DNA of 64,000 nucleotides from CAVURW01 sp963743595 (GCA_963743595.1 CAVURW010000259.1:62001-126000); one strand, 5' to 3'; shown: positions 35,949-45,199, numbered from the stretch's first letter. Made by a program: numbers and translations. Notes: generated by a model from the letters alone, not told the origin.

Positions 35949-36463
35949 CGGAATACGCTGCGGCTTACAAGGACAATGAGGTTTACGTTGTTGGCTCCAT
36001 GGCCATCTTAGGATTAAGCAGCTCGCGCGACCTTCCCGTTGAAATAACGGCCTCTTTTGACATTGATCTTTATCCTGTCCATACAGAGGCGGATGGAGCC
36101 CTCGCAGAAGAGCTTTTTGGTCCCAACTCCGATTTTCACAAGAAAAATGGATTTACTATCGAAGGAGTAGGAGACTGGACAACCATGACAACTCCTCCGG
36201 GTTGGCAAGAAAGAGCGATTCCATTTAGGACCAATACTGGAGTCACCGCTTTGTGTTTAGCTCCCACTGATCTCGCCTTTAATAAGATTGAAGCGGGGCG
36301 GCCTAAAGACCTGGAACACTTGCGCCTATTTTTCAAATACGGTTTGGTCGACCCTGAAGAGCTACGGAATGTTATCCAAGTCCACTCCCGCCACGAAAGC
36401 GGGCTCCAGCAGAATTTGGAAAGACTTGGCACTGTCTTAAAAATGGCCGGTGGTGGTGGCTGA
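35888..36463 (+). CDS. DUF6036-like nucleotidyltransferase-fold protein
   Basis: About 191 residues from ATG 35888 (MPELEGPKHFFTR). The chain shows VYVVGSMAILGLSS, then ASFDIDLYP, and later TDLAFNKIEAGRPKDLEHL: the GS motif, the acidic DxD-like strand and the K...R.KD helix expected of AbiEii/MNT-type nucleotidyltransferases as seen in DUF6036 proteins. The last residues are Gly-rich (KMAGGGG). With the overlapping upstream gene it forms a likely toxin-antitoxin-like or abortive-infection-like pair near the island edge. Confidence 0.75.
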   Translation: MPELEGPKHFFTRIDFENALTEYAAAYKDNEVYVVGSMAILGLSSSRDLPVEITASFDIDLYPVHTEADGALAEELFGPNSDFHKKNGFTIEGVGDWTTMTTPPGWQERAIPFRTNTGVTALCLAPTDLAFNKIEAGRPKDLEHLRLFFKYGLVDPEELRNVIQVHSRHESGLQQNLERLGTVLKMAGGGG

Positions 36464-36509
36464 GCGGACAGGCTAAATGCGCCTGACTTAATTCAGCGCC
36501 GCTCACCAC
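36456..36509. terminator. Candidate bidirectional terminator hairpin between convergent genes
   Basis: GTGG-c-TGAGCGG (36456-36467) can pair with CCGCTCACCAC (36499-36509) with one bulged base. The arms include the stop regions of the convergent genes ending at 36463 and 36503. There is no U-rich tail, so termination activity is uncertain. Confidence 0.35.
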
Positions 36510-37030
36510 GGCAGATGTTGCGTGCGGCGCGGTGCGGGCACGTAATCTTCGTGACGCTCCTGTTGCGGGGCTTCTTTTGTGTAAAACTCGATGAGATCGC
36601 CGTTCTTGAGCGCGAGTGCATTGTCGCCATCGAGTAGGGCTCCACGCACGTCAACGACCGTTTCCCCAACCATGAGCCTAGGATAGCGCAAGCGATACCG
36701 TCCGCTGGCGATTCCGGTGGTATCGCCGTTTTTAGAGGCGTGCGTGAAGGAGCGGAACTCAGTGGCGAAATAACCTTTGATCCGTCTTTTTTGCTGCTGG
36801 GCGGCACCCCACATGACCATGCGAATGACCCACGCCAATACGGCAGCGATAACAGCGACGATCAACTCGATCGTGTAGCGAATTCCGTATGCTTCCGCGC
36901 GGATGACGCGTAAATCGTGCGTGTTTACGGAATCGCCCAGTACAAAGAGCGGCTGTGCATTAAGAACTCCAGCCATCACGGCCATAACAAGCACGCAAAA
37001 CAAGACGATATGTGCTCCCTTGACCACCAT
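36503..37030 (-). CDS. Hypothetical membrane protein
   Basis: 175 residues with an N-terminal signal or helix (about 8-25) and a second membrane helix (about 52-74, YTIELIVAVIAAVLAWVIRMVMWG). A basic stretch (QQQKRRIKGYF) and a cytoplasmic domain of about 95 residues follow (GRYRLRYPRLMVGETVVDV, NGDLIEFYTKEAP). No family is recognised. It lies downstream of rsmE on the same strand with a 52-bp gap, so it may be read from the chaperone transcript. Confidence 0.65.
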   Translation of the reverse strand: MVVKGAHIVLFCVLVMAVMAGVLNAQPLFVLGDSVNTHDLRVIRAEAYGIRYTIELIVAVIAAVLAWVIRMVMWGAAQQQKRRIKGYFATEFRSFTHASKNGDTTGIASGRYRLRYPRLMVGETVVDVRGALLDGDNALALKNGDLIEFYTKEAPQQERHEDYVPAPRRTQHLPW

Positions 37031-37082
37031 TCCTTGACTTTGAGAACGGAACTTTTGGCTTGCAAGGAATTTATTCTCGCAC

Positions 37083-37826
37083 CTAGGCGCGCTTCTCGTC
37101 CATTAACTCGTAGGCTAGGGCGCTGAGGACAAAGAATGCGGCGGTTTCCGCGCGAAGAATGATCGGGCCTAGGGAGATGGGGGAGAACCCGGCGGCTCGC
37201 GCTTCACCCGTTTCAGCCGGTGTGAAATCGCCTTCAGGTCCGATGAGCACCACGATGGGCGCACCAGCGGCTCGGGTGGGCAATACCTCGCGCAACACCG
37301 TTTTCATCGGGCGCGCTTCGGGTTGAAGCGAGGCGATCAACCGAATTGCGTTCTTCGGCACGTCTTGCAAAAACTTCTTCGGCGCATGTGGCAGGTGAAT
37401 CTTCGGCAACCAATTTTGGCCGCTCTGTTTCGAGGCCTCGAGTACCAGTTTCTGCCATTTCTCCACCTTCGACTCGGCCTTCTCGTCATCGACATGCGCC
37501 ACACACCGGTCCGATTGCAGCGGGAAAATCGTGGAGACGCCGAGCTCGGTCGCTTTTTGCAGAATCAGGTCCATCGACTTCGGCTTGGTGATCGCTTGGC
37601 CCAGCCAAATGGGCGCATGCGTCTTCGCTGTCGACGCCTTAGCGAGAACCGAGAAACGGACGCAATCCCCTTCCACGGCAGTGATCTTCGCTTTGCCCTC
37701 CACACCCTCGCCATTGAAAACCGTGAAGTTCTCGCCCACGGCCAAACGCATCACGTGAATGGCGTGGTGCGACTCCTCTTCACCCAGCACACCCGTCGAA
37801 AAATCGGGACAATAAAATCGCTTCAC
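37083..37826 (-). CDS. rsmE: 16S rRNA (uracil-1498-N3)-methyltransferase
   Basis: 247 residues with the RsmE order: an N-terminal PUA-like part (HHAIHVMRLAVGENFTVFNG), then the SPOUT knot with LGQAITKPKSMDLILQKATELGV, the signature VVLIGPEGDFTPAE, and the end SLGPIILRAETAAFFVLSA. It methylates U1498 of 16S rRNA with SAM. It overlaps the dnaJ stop by 4 bp, a common gene order (dnaJ then rsmE), so it belongs to the grpE-dnaJ-rsmE operon. Confidence 0.95.
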   Translation of the reverse strand: MKRFYCPDFSTGVLGEEESHHAIHVMRLAVGENFTVFNGEGVEGKAKITAVEGDCVRFSVLAKASTAKTHAPIWLGQAITKPKSMDLILQKATELGVSTIFPLQSDRCVAHVDDEKAESKVEKWQKLVLEASKQSGQNWLPKIHLPHAPKKFLQDVPKNAIRLIASLQPEARPMKTVLREVLPTRAAGAPIVVLIGPEGDFTPAETGEARAAGFSPISLGPIILRAETAAFFVLSALAYELMDEKRA

Positions 37827-39001
37827 CGGAAAAACTCCTTCGCCTTCTTAAAAAATGAACTCTCTTCCGGGTGGCTGTGCTCGTCGCAACTGGCGGCAAA
37901 CGCCTCCAGCTTCGTCTTTTGATCAGCGGTCAGCTTGGTCGGAACCTCCACATACACAGTTACGTGAAGGTCACCCACGCCGCGACCATGCACTTCTGGA
38001 AGACCTTTGCCACGCAAGCGGAACACCTTGCCTGAGGGCGTGCCCGGCGCGACTTTGATCGTCAATTGCCCGTCGAGCGTCGGCACCTTCACTTCACCGC
38101 CGAGCGCCGCACGCGCAAAGCTGATCGGCACGGAGCAGAACAGGTCGGCACCCTCGCGTTGAAAGATATCGTTGGCCTGGACATGCAGCACGGTATAGAG
38201 ATCGCCGGGAGGGCCGCCGCGCACACCGCTTTCGCCTTGGCCGGTCGAGCGCAGGCGCATCCCATCGTCCACGCCGGCAGGAATCTTGAGCGTTACCTTA
38301 GAGGTCTTTTCCACGCGACCTTCGCCCCGACATGTCGGACACGGTTTTTCCACCACTTGCCCACGTCCGCGACATTTCGGGCAGGTCTGTGCAATGCTGA
38401 AAAAGCCGCGCGAAACCGCCACTTGGCCGTGGCCGTTACAGCCCGTACACGTGGTAACGCGGCTCCCCGCTTCTGCTCCCGAACCCGTGCAGGATGCACA
38501 GGTCTGCATCTTCGGAATCTCAATGACTTTCTCGACGCCGCGAGCCGCTTCTTCGAATGTGATCGTCAGGTCATAGCGCAAATCAGCTCCGCGCCCACGA
38601 CCGCTGCGATCTCCACCCTCTTGCTGAAAGCCGCCGCCACCGCCATCGCCGAAGATGTCGCCGAAGATGCCGCCACCCCCACGACCTCCGCCGAAGACCT
38701 CACGAAAGATCTCGAACGGATCTTGATGCATGCCGCCGCCGGGGAAACCAGCGGGCATTCCACCGCCGGTATTGAACGCGTTATGGCCGTAACGATCGTA
38801 CGCCGCGCGCTTTTCGGGGTTACTCAGCACTTCGTAGGCCTCGCCCACTTCCTTAAATTTATCCTCAGCGGTTTTATCGCCTTGATTTTTGTCCGGGTGA
38901 AAGCGCATGGCCATCTTGCGATAGCCCTTCTTAATCTCGTCTTCAGAGGAGCCCCGCTCCACGCCGAGAACCTCATAATAATCCCGTTTAGCCGCTGCCA
39001 T
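37823..39001 (-). CDS. dnaJ: Chaperone protein DnaJ
   Basis: 392 residues with the full class-I layout. The J domain (residues 4-70) has HPDKNQGD. A G/F-rich region follows (about 75-135), then four CxxCxGxG zinc repeats (CASCTGSG, CTGCNGHG, CPKCRGRG, CPTCRGEG; about 165-230) and the C-terminal peptide-binding domains. It works with DnaK and GrpE in protein folding. It follows grpE by 2 bp; dnaK is not in the window, and no CIRCE element was seen. Confidence 0.97.
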   Translation of the reverse strand: MAAAKRDYYEVLGVERGSSEDEIKKGYRKMAMRFHPDKNQGDKTAEDKFKEVGEAYEVLSNPEKRAAYDRYGHNAFNTGGGMPAGFPGGGMHQDPFEIFREVFGGGRGGGGIFGDIFGDGGGGGFQQEGGDRSGRGRGADLRYDLTITFEEAARGVEKVIEIPKMQTCASCTGSGAEAGSRVTTCTGCNGHGQVAVSRGFFSIAQTCPKCRGRGQVVEKPCPTCRGEGRVEKTSKVTLKIPAGVDDGMRLRSTGQGESGVRGGPPGDLYTVLHVQANDIFQREGADLFCSVPISFARAALGGEVKVPTLDGQLTIKVAPGTPSGKVFRLRGKGLPEVHGRGVGDLHVTVYVEVPTKLTADQKTKLEAFAASCDEHSHPEESSFFKKAKEFFR

Positions 39002-39003
39002 AA

Positions 39004-39600
39004 TTAGCCCTCCCCTTCAGGTGATTTCGCTACAAATACGGAGGCCGGACGCAGCAGACGATCCCGCAATTTATACCCCTTACGAACCTGCGCCAGAACC
39101 GTGCCTTCCGGTAGATCTTTCGATTCCTGGTGGCCCAATGCCTCATGACGATGCGGGTCAAACGTCTGCCCCACGGCATCAATCGTCTCGATGCCCAACT
39201 CCTTCATCACTTGTTGAAATTGGCCCAGGACCATATCCAGTCCCAGCGCAATCGACTTCGCGTCGGTCGCGGTCCGGGCGGCTGTCATGCCCATCTCAAA
39301 GTTATCCAGCACCGGGAGAATGCGCTCGAGAATACCCTCGCCAGCGTACTTAACGGCGTCTTCTTTTTCACGCAGGATACGCTTACGCGAGTTGTCCCAC
39401 TCCGCGCGATCACGCAGGAAGCGGTCTTTCAGCTCTTCCAGCTCTTTATTGGCCTTAGCCGCCGCTTCTTCCGCCTCTTTAATCAACTGTGTGGCCACTA
39501 CCGAAAAAACGGGCTCGTTTGTCGGCTCTGTAGGAGTCGTTTCGTTTTCGGTAGATTGTGTCGATTCTGAACCGTCTGTAATTTGATTTGTCTCTTCCAT
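39004..39600 (-). CDS. grpE: Nucleotide exchange factor GrpE
   Basis: About 198 residues from the ATG at 39600 (MEETNQITDG). An upstream start at 39669 would add a Trp-rich extension untypical of the family. After an acidic, disordered N-terminus comes the long helix (LIKEAEEAAAKANKELEELK, DRFLRDRAEWDNSRKR). The C-terminal block FDPHRHEALGHQES and GTVLAQVRKGYKLRDRLLRPA is the GrpE signature. It releases ADP from DnaK. First gene of the grpE-dnaJ-rsmE operon. Confidence 0.95.
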   Translation of the reverse strand: MEETNQITDGSESTQSTENETTPTEPTNEPVFSVVATQLIKEAEEAAAKANKELEELKDRFLRDRAEWDNSRKRILREKEDAVKYAGEGILERILPVLDNFEMGMTAARTATDAKSIALGLDMVLGQFQQVMKELGIETIDAVGQTFDPHRHEALGHQESKDLPEGTVLAQVRKGYKLRDRLLRPASVFVAKSPEGEG

Positions 39601-39704
39601 ACGTTTTATGCCTGTGAACCTTCGCCAGCAGGCGTAAAGCCATTTTGTGAAGCCATCGAATGTAATCATTCTTCCTTAGTTCGTCAAAGGGATCGCTAAT
39701 TCTC

Positions 39705-40328
39705 TCACTTCAGGTGAGAGACGAAAGCCTCGAACAATGCCCGATAAACGGGACCCTTCTCTGGATGATACTGCACGCCCACGCAAAACTCGTAGTTCTC
39801 ACGACGCACCTGCTCGATGATTTCGTCGCCTTCATGCACCGCTTCCACTTTCAACCCATCCCCCAGACGGTCAATCGCTTGGTGGTGAGAGCTATTTACC
39901 TTCTCAATACGAAACACCGGATTCTCCACCACGTAGCGGAGCTGTTGCACCTCTTGGTTTTTCAACTCCGGCTCTGCGTGGCCCGGAATGTGGAGCAGAA
40001 GCGTTCCGCCTAGAGCGACATTCAGAACCTGGTGCCCACGGCACACTCCCAGGATCGGTAATCGCTTTTCCACCGCACGCGCCACGGCGGGGAATTCCCA
40101 TGCATCCCGCGCGGGATCGCTGTCTTCCAGCACCGAGAAATCGGCGCCCGGCTGGTTTAAATATTCCTTAGAAATGTCCTCGCCGCCGGTCAGGAGCAGC
40201 CCCTGAATCTGGTCCCACGGAATCTCCTCCGCACGCGCATCCCACAACCGCACCTCCGGATCAAACGCTACCGAGTCTTGGAACCGTTTCACATCTTTCT
40301 CACGCATCCACGTCGCTACATTTTTCAT
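39705..40328 (-). CDS. Class I glutamine amidotransferase-like (peptidase C26 / PuuD-like) hydrolase
   Basis: 207 residues with the amidotransferase nucleophile elbow GVCRGHQVLNVALGG, where the Cys is catalytic, preceded by GLLLTGGEDI. The histidine region reads FCVGVQYHPEKGP and VNSSHHQAIDRLGDGL. This is the pattern of gamma-glutamyl-GABA hydrolase-like C26 enzymes, slightly shorter than E. coli PuuD. Substrate unknown. No purine, polyamine or glutamine gene is adjacent. Single gene, divergent from the duplicated pair. Confidence 0.88.
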   Translation of the reverse strand: MKNVATWMREKDVKRFQDSVAFDPEVRLWDARAEEIPWDQIQGLLLTGGEDISKEYLNQPGADFSVLEDSDPARDAWEFPAVARAVEKRLPILGVCRGHQVLNVALGGTLLLHIPGHAEPELKNQEVQQLRYVVENPVFRIEKVNSSHHQAIDRLGDGLKVEAVHEGDEIIEQVRRENYEFCVGVQYHPEKGPVYRALFEAFVSHLK

Positions 40329-40400
40329 GGCAAGGCCTCCCCTTCATCCTAAATGAAAGCCCACTCCCCACGACATGTAAAGCGAACGCCGTTCGGGAAA

Positions 40401-40438
40401 GTGCTGCGCTGAGAGCAGCCGTCTGCTAAATCGGCAGT
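40401..40438 (+). promoter_or_regulatory. Duplicated leader with hairpins, copy 1
   Basis: The 38 bp before the ATG at 40439 (CTGCGCTGAGAGCAGCCGTC then TGCTAAATCGGC) recur almost unchanged before the second paralogue at 42314-42351. GCTGC/GCAGC or GCCG/CGGC arms can fold. There is no Shine-Dalgarno sequence. It may be a structured leader affecting translation. Confidence 0.45.
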
Positions 40439-42295
40439 ATGACTTACGTGATCATCGGGTGCCTCGCCGTAGGAGTTATCGGCACTATCTCGTGGAGGTA
40501 TCTGTATAGATTTTATCACAGCGAGATCGGTTACCTGTTGAGGTCGCGTTATCGCTTTGGGGTCAGTAAATATTTATTTGAGGTCGTAGATCTGCCGAAA
40601 GGCTTCCCGAATTGCTCGTATAACAACTCTGCTGACGTGGGAACGTTAGGTGCGCATGTAGAGAGTCGGCCCAGCGTGGATCAAGCTCCGGGCGCGGTAA
40701 AACAACTGGCAAGGGCGATGGCGGCAGGTGCTTTCATCAGCGATTACGACACGGAATGGTTGTACAAAGGACGAGCTTCGTCGGCACCAATGCTTCTTAA
40801 ACTTTTCTATAAATACAAACGAAGCAAAGATATAAAGGAAGAGAGACACAAAAGGGAGTTTGAGAGATTTCTTTGGATGCTCCAAGTGCCGCAAGCCTTT
40901 GGATGGGTTGTCAATTCATTAAAGGTAGAAGGAGAAGAGCGGGTGGAAATCCTAGGTGAACTTCAGAGCTTCGTTTCCTTCCGGCATGAGTACTCTCCCC
41001 TCATCTGCAATGACGACCTGAAAGCCCTTCTTATTAGCTTCGTTTCGGAAGCAGCCACACGCGAAGACGCACTAATAATTATTTGCAACCTTCAGCTTCC
41101 GGAAGCGGCAGAACTTATTCTGCAAGTGGCAAGTGAACCCGGGAAATTCCCCCATCACTGGCCTCTAACGAAAATGAAATGGACTGCTGTTCAGGCGGAA
41201 AAGCTGATCGAGAGTATTGAGTCCAGACTGGGATCGGAAAGCGATGAGAAATCGGTTGAAAACCTGCTCGGCACCTTAGGGATTTGGGTCGATCAAGAAG
41301 CCCCGTCTGAGTTAAAGGCAAAGGCGATCTCTGTAACTGAAGCCTATTTCTTGAACCCACAGAATCCCTATCGGATGAAAGCGCTTGCGGCGCTTAAAAA
41401 GTCGGGATCAGAAGCTTGTCTTCAGGAAGCAGAACGCTTGGCATTTTCCGAAAAGAATGGCGACGCCTTATTCCTTTATGCTCGATTAGCTAAAGAACAT
41501 ATCCGGCCGGATTTTATTGATTTCTTAAACGCCCCCGGGCTTGGGTGGATCGTTTTGCAAACGCTTGCCAAATTACCTGAGGCTGCAATACCTAAAGAAT
41601 GGATCGAACCAATCGCAGCGCTTTTGAAGGACCCAAATTACCAAGAGGCGGCTGTGGCGGCCTTAGCTCACATGGGTCCCCCAGGATGGCAAGAGGTGAA
41701 GAAAGTTGTCCGCAAAGTGCCCACGTCGATTCTATGGAAAGAGCAGGGATTAACGCTGGAAAAGGCCGCTGATGATTTACTGAGACTAAAGCTTGTCGAT
41801 CAACGTCCCGTGATTGATCCGAAGCTCGATATTCACGATCCAGCTAACCTCATTTCTCTATTTTCCAGCATCATGCATTGCTTTGATGGGGAACATGATT
41901 TCATTCCGCCGCCACATCATGAGTTGGTCTTGAAGTTATCAAAATGTTCGCGGGGAAAGCTGGAAGTGCTTCACCCTCAGCAACGACTTCGCAGCACAAT
42001 TAATCCTATGGCGGGATTCATTGTTTTATTTCAACACAATGGAAAATTGGTTCGGTTTTCCACCCATTTTTTGCATGACTGGTATGAGACGGAGTCCGTG
42101 ATTTATTCTCTAAATAAATTATTGAAATTGGACGGACACCATGAGCGATTTATCGGTGTCGACTGGGGTCATGGTCAAGTAGCCAGCTACGTTTTCGGTG
42201 AGAAATCGGCGGTAGAAACGTTTTCTGAGGAGTATGGAATGAAACTAATCGTACAAAACGAAACGGGCTTTGAAGAGAACTACGATCTCGATTAA
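40439..42295 (+). CDS. Large protein of unknown function with N-terminal membrane anchor, tandem copy 1
   Basis: 618 residues. A membrane helix (about 2-22), then a short conserved block (KYLFEVVDLPKGFPN, SRPSVDQAPGAV). A long alpha-helical solenoid follows (about 90-480) with HEAT-like pairs (AAVAALAHMGPPGWQEVKKV). The C-terminal alpha/beta part (about 500-600) has LVRFSTHFLHDWYETESV and FIGVDWGHGQVASYVFGEKS. No known domain is recognised. A paralogue with the same leader starts 57 bp after its stop. DNA identity is very high between about 41730 and 41960 and the matching part of copy 2, suggesting recent duplication or gene conversion. Confidence 0.75.
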   Translation: MTYVIIGCLAVGVIGTISWRYLYRFYHSEIGYLLRSRYRFGVSKYLFEVVDLPKGFPNCSYNNSADVGTLGAHVESRPSVDQAPGAVKQLARAMAAGAFISDYDTEWLYKGRASSAPMLLKLFYKYKRSKDIKEERHKREFERFLWMLQVPQAFGWVVNSLKVEGEERVEILGELQSFVSFRHEYSPLICNDDLKALLISFVSEAATREDALIIICNLQLPEAAELILQVASEPGKFPHHWPLTKMKWTAVQAEKLIESIESRLGSESDEKSVENLLGTLGIWVDQEAPSELKAKAISVTEAYFLNPQNPYRMKALAALKKSGSEACLQEAERLAFSEKNGDALFLYARLAKEHIRPDFIDFLNAPGLGWIVLQTLAKLPEAAIPKEWIEPIAALLKDPNYQEAAVAALAHMGPPGWQEVKKVVRKVPTSILWKEQGLTLEKAADDLLRLKLVDQRPVIDPKLDIHDPANLISLFSSIMHCFDGEHDFIPPPHHELVLKLSKCSRGKLEVLHPQQRLRSTINPMAGFIVLFQHNGKLVRFSTHFLHDWYETESVIYSLNKLLKLDGHHERFIGVDWGHGQVASYVFGEKSAVETFSEEYGMKLIVQNETGFEENYDLD

Positions 42296-42313
42296 GAAGA
42301 GGGTGCTGGAAAG

Positions 42314-42351
42314 GTACTGCGCTGAGAGCAGCCGTCTGCTAAATCGGCAAT
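42314..42351 (+). promoter_or_regulatory. Duplicated leader with hairpins, copy 2
   Basis: This near-identical copy of the 38-bp leader at 40401-40438 ends at the ATG of the second paralogue. The GCCG...CGGC arms are kept, while the outermost pair of the GCTGC/GCAGC arm is lost. It shows that the duplication included the upstream region. Confidence 0.45.
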
Positions 42352-44198
42352 ATGACTTACATCATCAGGCGCTTGTGGTTGGCGTATGCCTTTATCCGTA
42401 TAACAATTAGCGCCTGTGTAGGTCTTGCGAGTTCCGAGGAGGAGGAAGGGCAGGAGGAGCACAGGGAGCGTCAAAAATACCTATTCGAGGTCTTAAATCT
42501 GCCCGCTGGTTTCCCGAACAATATAACGGATGACGCGTCCGACGTTGGAACCTTAGGCATCGTGCATGCGGAGAGTCGGCCCAGCGCGGATCAGGCTCCG
42601 GGCGCGGTAGAGCAACTGGCGAGGGCAATGGCGGCCGGTGCTTTCATCAGCGATTACGATACCGAGTGGTTGTATAAGGAACGAGCTTCCACAGCCCGAA
42701 AGCTTCTCGAAATTTATAGGGAATTCAAACAATCTGATGATTTCAAAGAGAAACACGAAAGGGAGTTTCAGAGATTTCTTTGGATGGTCCAAGTGCCGGA
42801 AGCCTTTGAATGGGTTGTCAATTCATTGAAGGTAGAAGGAGAAGAGCGGGTGGAAATTCTAGGTGAACTTCAGAGTTTTGTTCGCTATCGACACACTTAC
42901 TCGCCCCTTATTTGTAATGACGAGCTGAAAGCCCTTGTTATTAGCTTTGTTTCGGATGCAGCTACACGTGAGAACGCCTTATTAATCATTTGCAACCTTC
43001 AGCTTCCGGAAGCACCAGATCTTATTCTGCAGGTTGCAAGTGAACCCGGGAAATTCCCTTATTATTGGCCTCTAACGAAACTCAAATGGACGGACGCTCA
43101 GGCAGAAAAGATGATCCAGATCGTTGAACCCAGGCTGAGATCGGAAAGCGACGAGAAATCGGTTGAAAATTTGCTTGGCACGTTGGGTATTTGGGTCGAT
43201 CAAGAAACTCCATCTGAAGCTAAGGCAAAGGCGATCTCTGTAACTGAAGCCTATTTCTTGAATCCACAAAATCCCTATCGAATGAAAGCGCTTGCGGTGC
43301 TTAAAAAGTCGGGATCCGAAGCTTGTTTTCAAGAAGCAGAACGGTTGGCTTTTTCCGAAAAGAATGCCGACGCCTTAATCCTCTACGCTCGCTTAGCTAA
43401 AGAGCGTACCCGACCAGATTTCATCGATTTCTTAAGCGCTCCGGGCCTGATGGCGATCGTGTTGAAAACGATTGCCGAGTTACCTGAGGCGGCAAGACCT
43501 AAAGAATGGATCGAACCAATCGCAGCGCTTTTGAAGGACCCAAATTGCCAAGAGGCGGCGGTGGCAGCCTTAGCTCACACGGGTCCCAAAGGATGGCAAG
43601 AGGTGAAGAAAGTTCTTCCAAAATTGCCCAAATCAATTCTATGGAAAGAGCAGGGATTAACGCTGGAAAAAGCCGCTGATGATTTACTGAGGCTAAAGCT
43701 TGTCGATCAACGTCCCGTGATCGATCCGAAGCTCGATATCCACGACCCTGCCAACCTCATTTCCCTATTTTCCAGCATCATGCATTGCTTTGATGGGGAA
43801 CATGATTTCATTCCGCCACCACATCATGAGTTGGTCTTGAAGTTATCAAAATGTTCGCGGGGAAAGCTTGAAGTGCTTCACCCCCGCCAGCTTCTCCGCA
43901 GCAAAGCAAATCGTGAGGCAGGCTACCTAATCATTTTTCAGCACAATGGGAAATTGGTCCGTTTTAGTGCCCTCTCTATGGGTGACTGGTATGACGTCGG
44001 CTCTGTGATTTACTCACTAAATAAGTGCTGGAATTGGATAGACACAAGGAGCGGTTTTTCGGGGTCGACTGGGGGCATGGGCAGGTAATCAGCCACTTGT
44101 TCGGGGAGAAATCCGCCCTAGAGGCGTTTGCTACGACGTACGGTTTAAGCGTATCTGTAGAAGAATACCACCGCTTCGTAGAAGACTACGATGACTAG
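42352..44198 (+). pseudogene. Tandem copy 2 of the large unknown protein, frameshifted near its 3' end
   Basis: The frame matches copy 1 along its whole length, with N-terminal divergence and a shorter anchor, until YSLNK at about 44025. The continuous frame then ends at 44088 with an unrelated tail. Adding one base between 44025 and 44026 restores homology: RFFGVDWGHGQVISHLFGEK and on to FVEDYDD with a stop at 44196-44198. So one base is missing, either as a real mutation or as a sequence error. The lost part is the conserved C-terminal alpha/beta end, so the short product may be inactive. Confidence 0.75.
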
Positions 44199-44379
44199 CC
44201 CGAATCGATGGGACATTGCCAACAAAATTACTGCTCTTGACCGCCCCGATTCAAACCCGCCGCAAGAAAACGTGGCACCGGCTCAGGTGCGGCTCCGGCT
44301 TTACCAACAAGGACTGCCCTATCGCGAAGAAAAAGGGACTACGGAAATGGTGAATCATAAGAAGCCTTCTACCTTGTAA
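44191..44379 (+). CDS. Possible small protein at the end of the duplicated pair
   Basis: 62 residues (MTSPNRWDIANKITALDRPD...), starting 8 bp inside the restored end of copy 2 (ATGACTAG), which would suit coupled translation. Polar, with no domain and no ribosome site. It is as likely to be chance. Confidence 0.3.
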   Translation: MTSPNRWDIANKITALDRPDSNPPQENVAPAQVRLRLYQQGLPYREEKGTTEMVNHKKPSTL

Positions 44380-44584
44380 TTTTAATATTGACTGCCGTTT
44401 GTACTGTATTAAACGCTAGATCGAGCTTTTCAAGTTCTCTTTGGCTCTGATCAATCATCATAATAAGCATCAAATTATTTTCATCGCTCACGTCGAAACA
44501 TATATACCTTGCTTTCGGAGTCGACTCAAATTTCCCCGAGCGAAATAGTTCATAGTCGCTTTGAGGATCGTCTTTCGATCCCAT
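44369..44584 (-). CDS. Small hypothetical protein
   Basis: 71 residues: YELFRSGKFESTPKARYICF, then DENNLMLIMMIDQSQRELEK and a basic end (VNIKITR). The alternation of hydrophobic residues looks protein-like and the segment is AT-richer than its neighbours. No family is recognised. It could be a fragment of a longer lost gene. Confidence 0.42.
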   Translation of the reverse strand: MGSKDDPQSDYELFRSGKFESTPKARYICFDVSDENNLMLIMMIDQSQRELEKLDLAFNTVQTAVNIKITR

Positions 44585-44683
44585 CCTTTTGAAAAGCGAT
44601 TGATAGACGATTTATTAATATGCCGCCCAGGCTATTATGCGGATCGCACCTGTGGCGCTCAATTGAAGCGCGCCAGCGACGTT

Positions 44684-45199
44684 TTAAATGCCTCGGGCGG
44701 CGCGGAAAAGCTCCAGGCAACGTTCGCGTTCTACGGGGCCGACCACTTCACACGTGAAGTCGCTTTTCTTTACCATTTGCCGGGCATACGTATAAATTTG
44801 AGGCCAAAACTGGCCGGCATCATCCAGTGTAGCGCCATAAACGACGCGGTCGATTTTTGCCCACAGTACGAGCGCCATGCACATGGGGCACGGCTCGCAG
44901 GTGGTGTAAAGCGTGCAACCGGGGAGGGTTCGGCTTTTGCGTTTTTTGCAGATTGTACGAATTGTGCACACCTCAGGGTGGCACGTGGGATCGTCGTTGG
45001 TGGGGCTGGCCACGACACGATGGAGACGTCGGCCGGACTTGGAATCGACCAGTTCAGCGGCAAAAGGCGCGGGATGAAGGTGTTGCGTACCGGCGGTGAA
45101 GTCGGCGAGAACGCGAATGCGCTGGGCGTCTTCCAAGCTACGAAGGTCTTTAAAGACGGGCGATTTCGTACGGTTTTGACCGGCTTTCATAAGAGACAA
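44684..45199 (-). CDS. Cytidine/deoxycytidylate deaminase-type nucleoside deaminase
   Basis: 171 residues with the zinc-dependent deaminase motifs: DPTCHPEVCTI, where His and Glu are the ligand and proton shuttle, and TCEPCPMCMAL with the two Cys ligands. Most relatives have HAE instead of HPE. WAKIDRVVYGATLDDAGQF and the general size suggest a guanine deaminase/TadA-like enzyme rather than cytidine deaminase, but the substrate is not certain. Divergent from the coiled-coil gene; no purine-salvage genes nearby. Confidence 0.85.
   Translation of the reverse strand: MSLMKAGQNRTKSPVFKDLRSLEDAQRIRVLADFTAGTQHLHPAPFAAELVDSKSGRRLHRVVASPTNDDPTCHPEVCTIRTICKKRKSRTLPGCTLYTTCEPCPMCMALVLWAKIDRVVYGATLDDAGQFWPQIYTYARQMVKKSDFTCEVVGPVERERCLELFRAARGI

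Noticed and set aside
38066..39007. 313-codon plus-strand frame
   Set aside because: Antisense shadow of dnaJ, produced by its GC-rich Gly/Cys codons.
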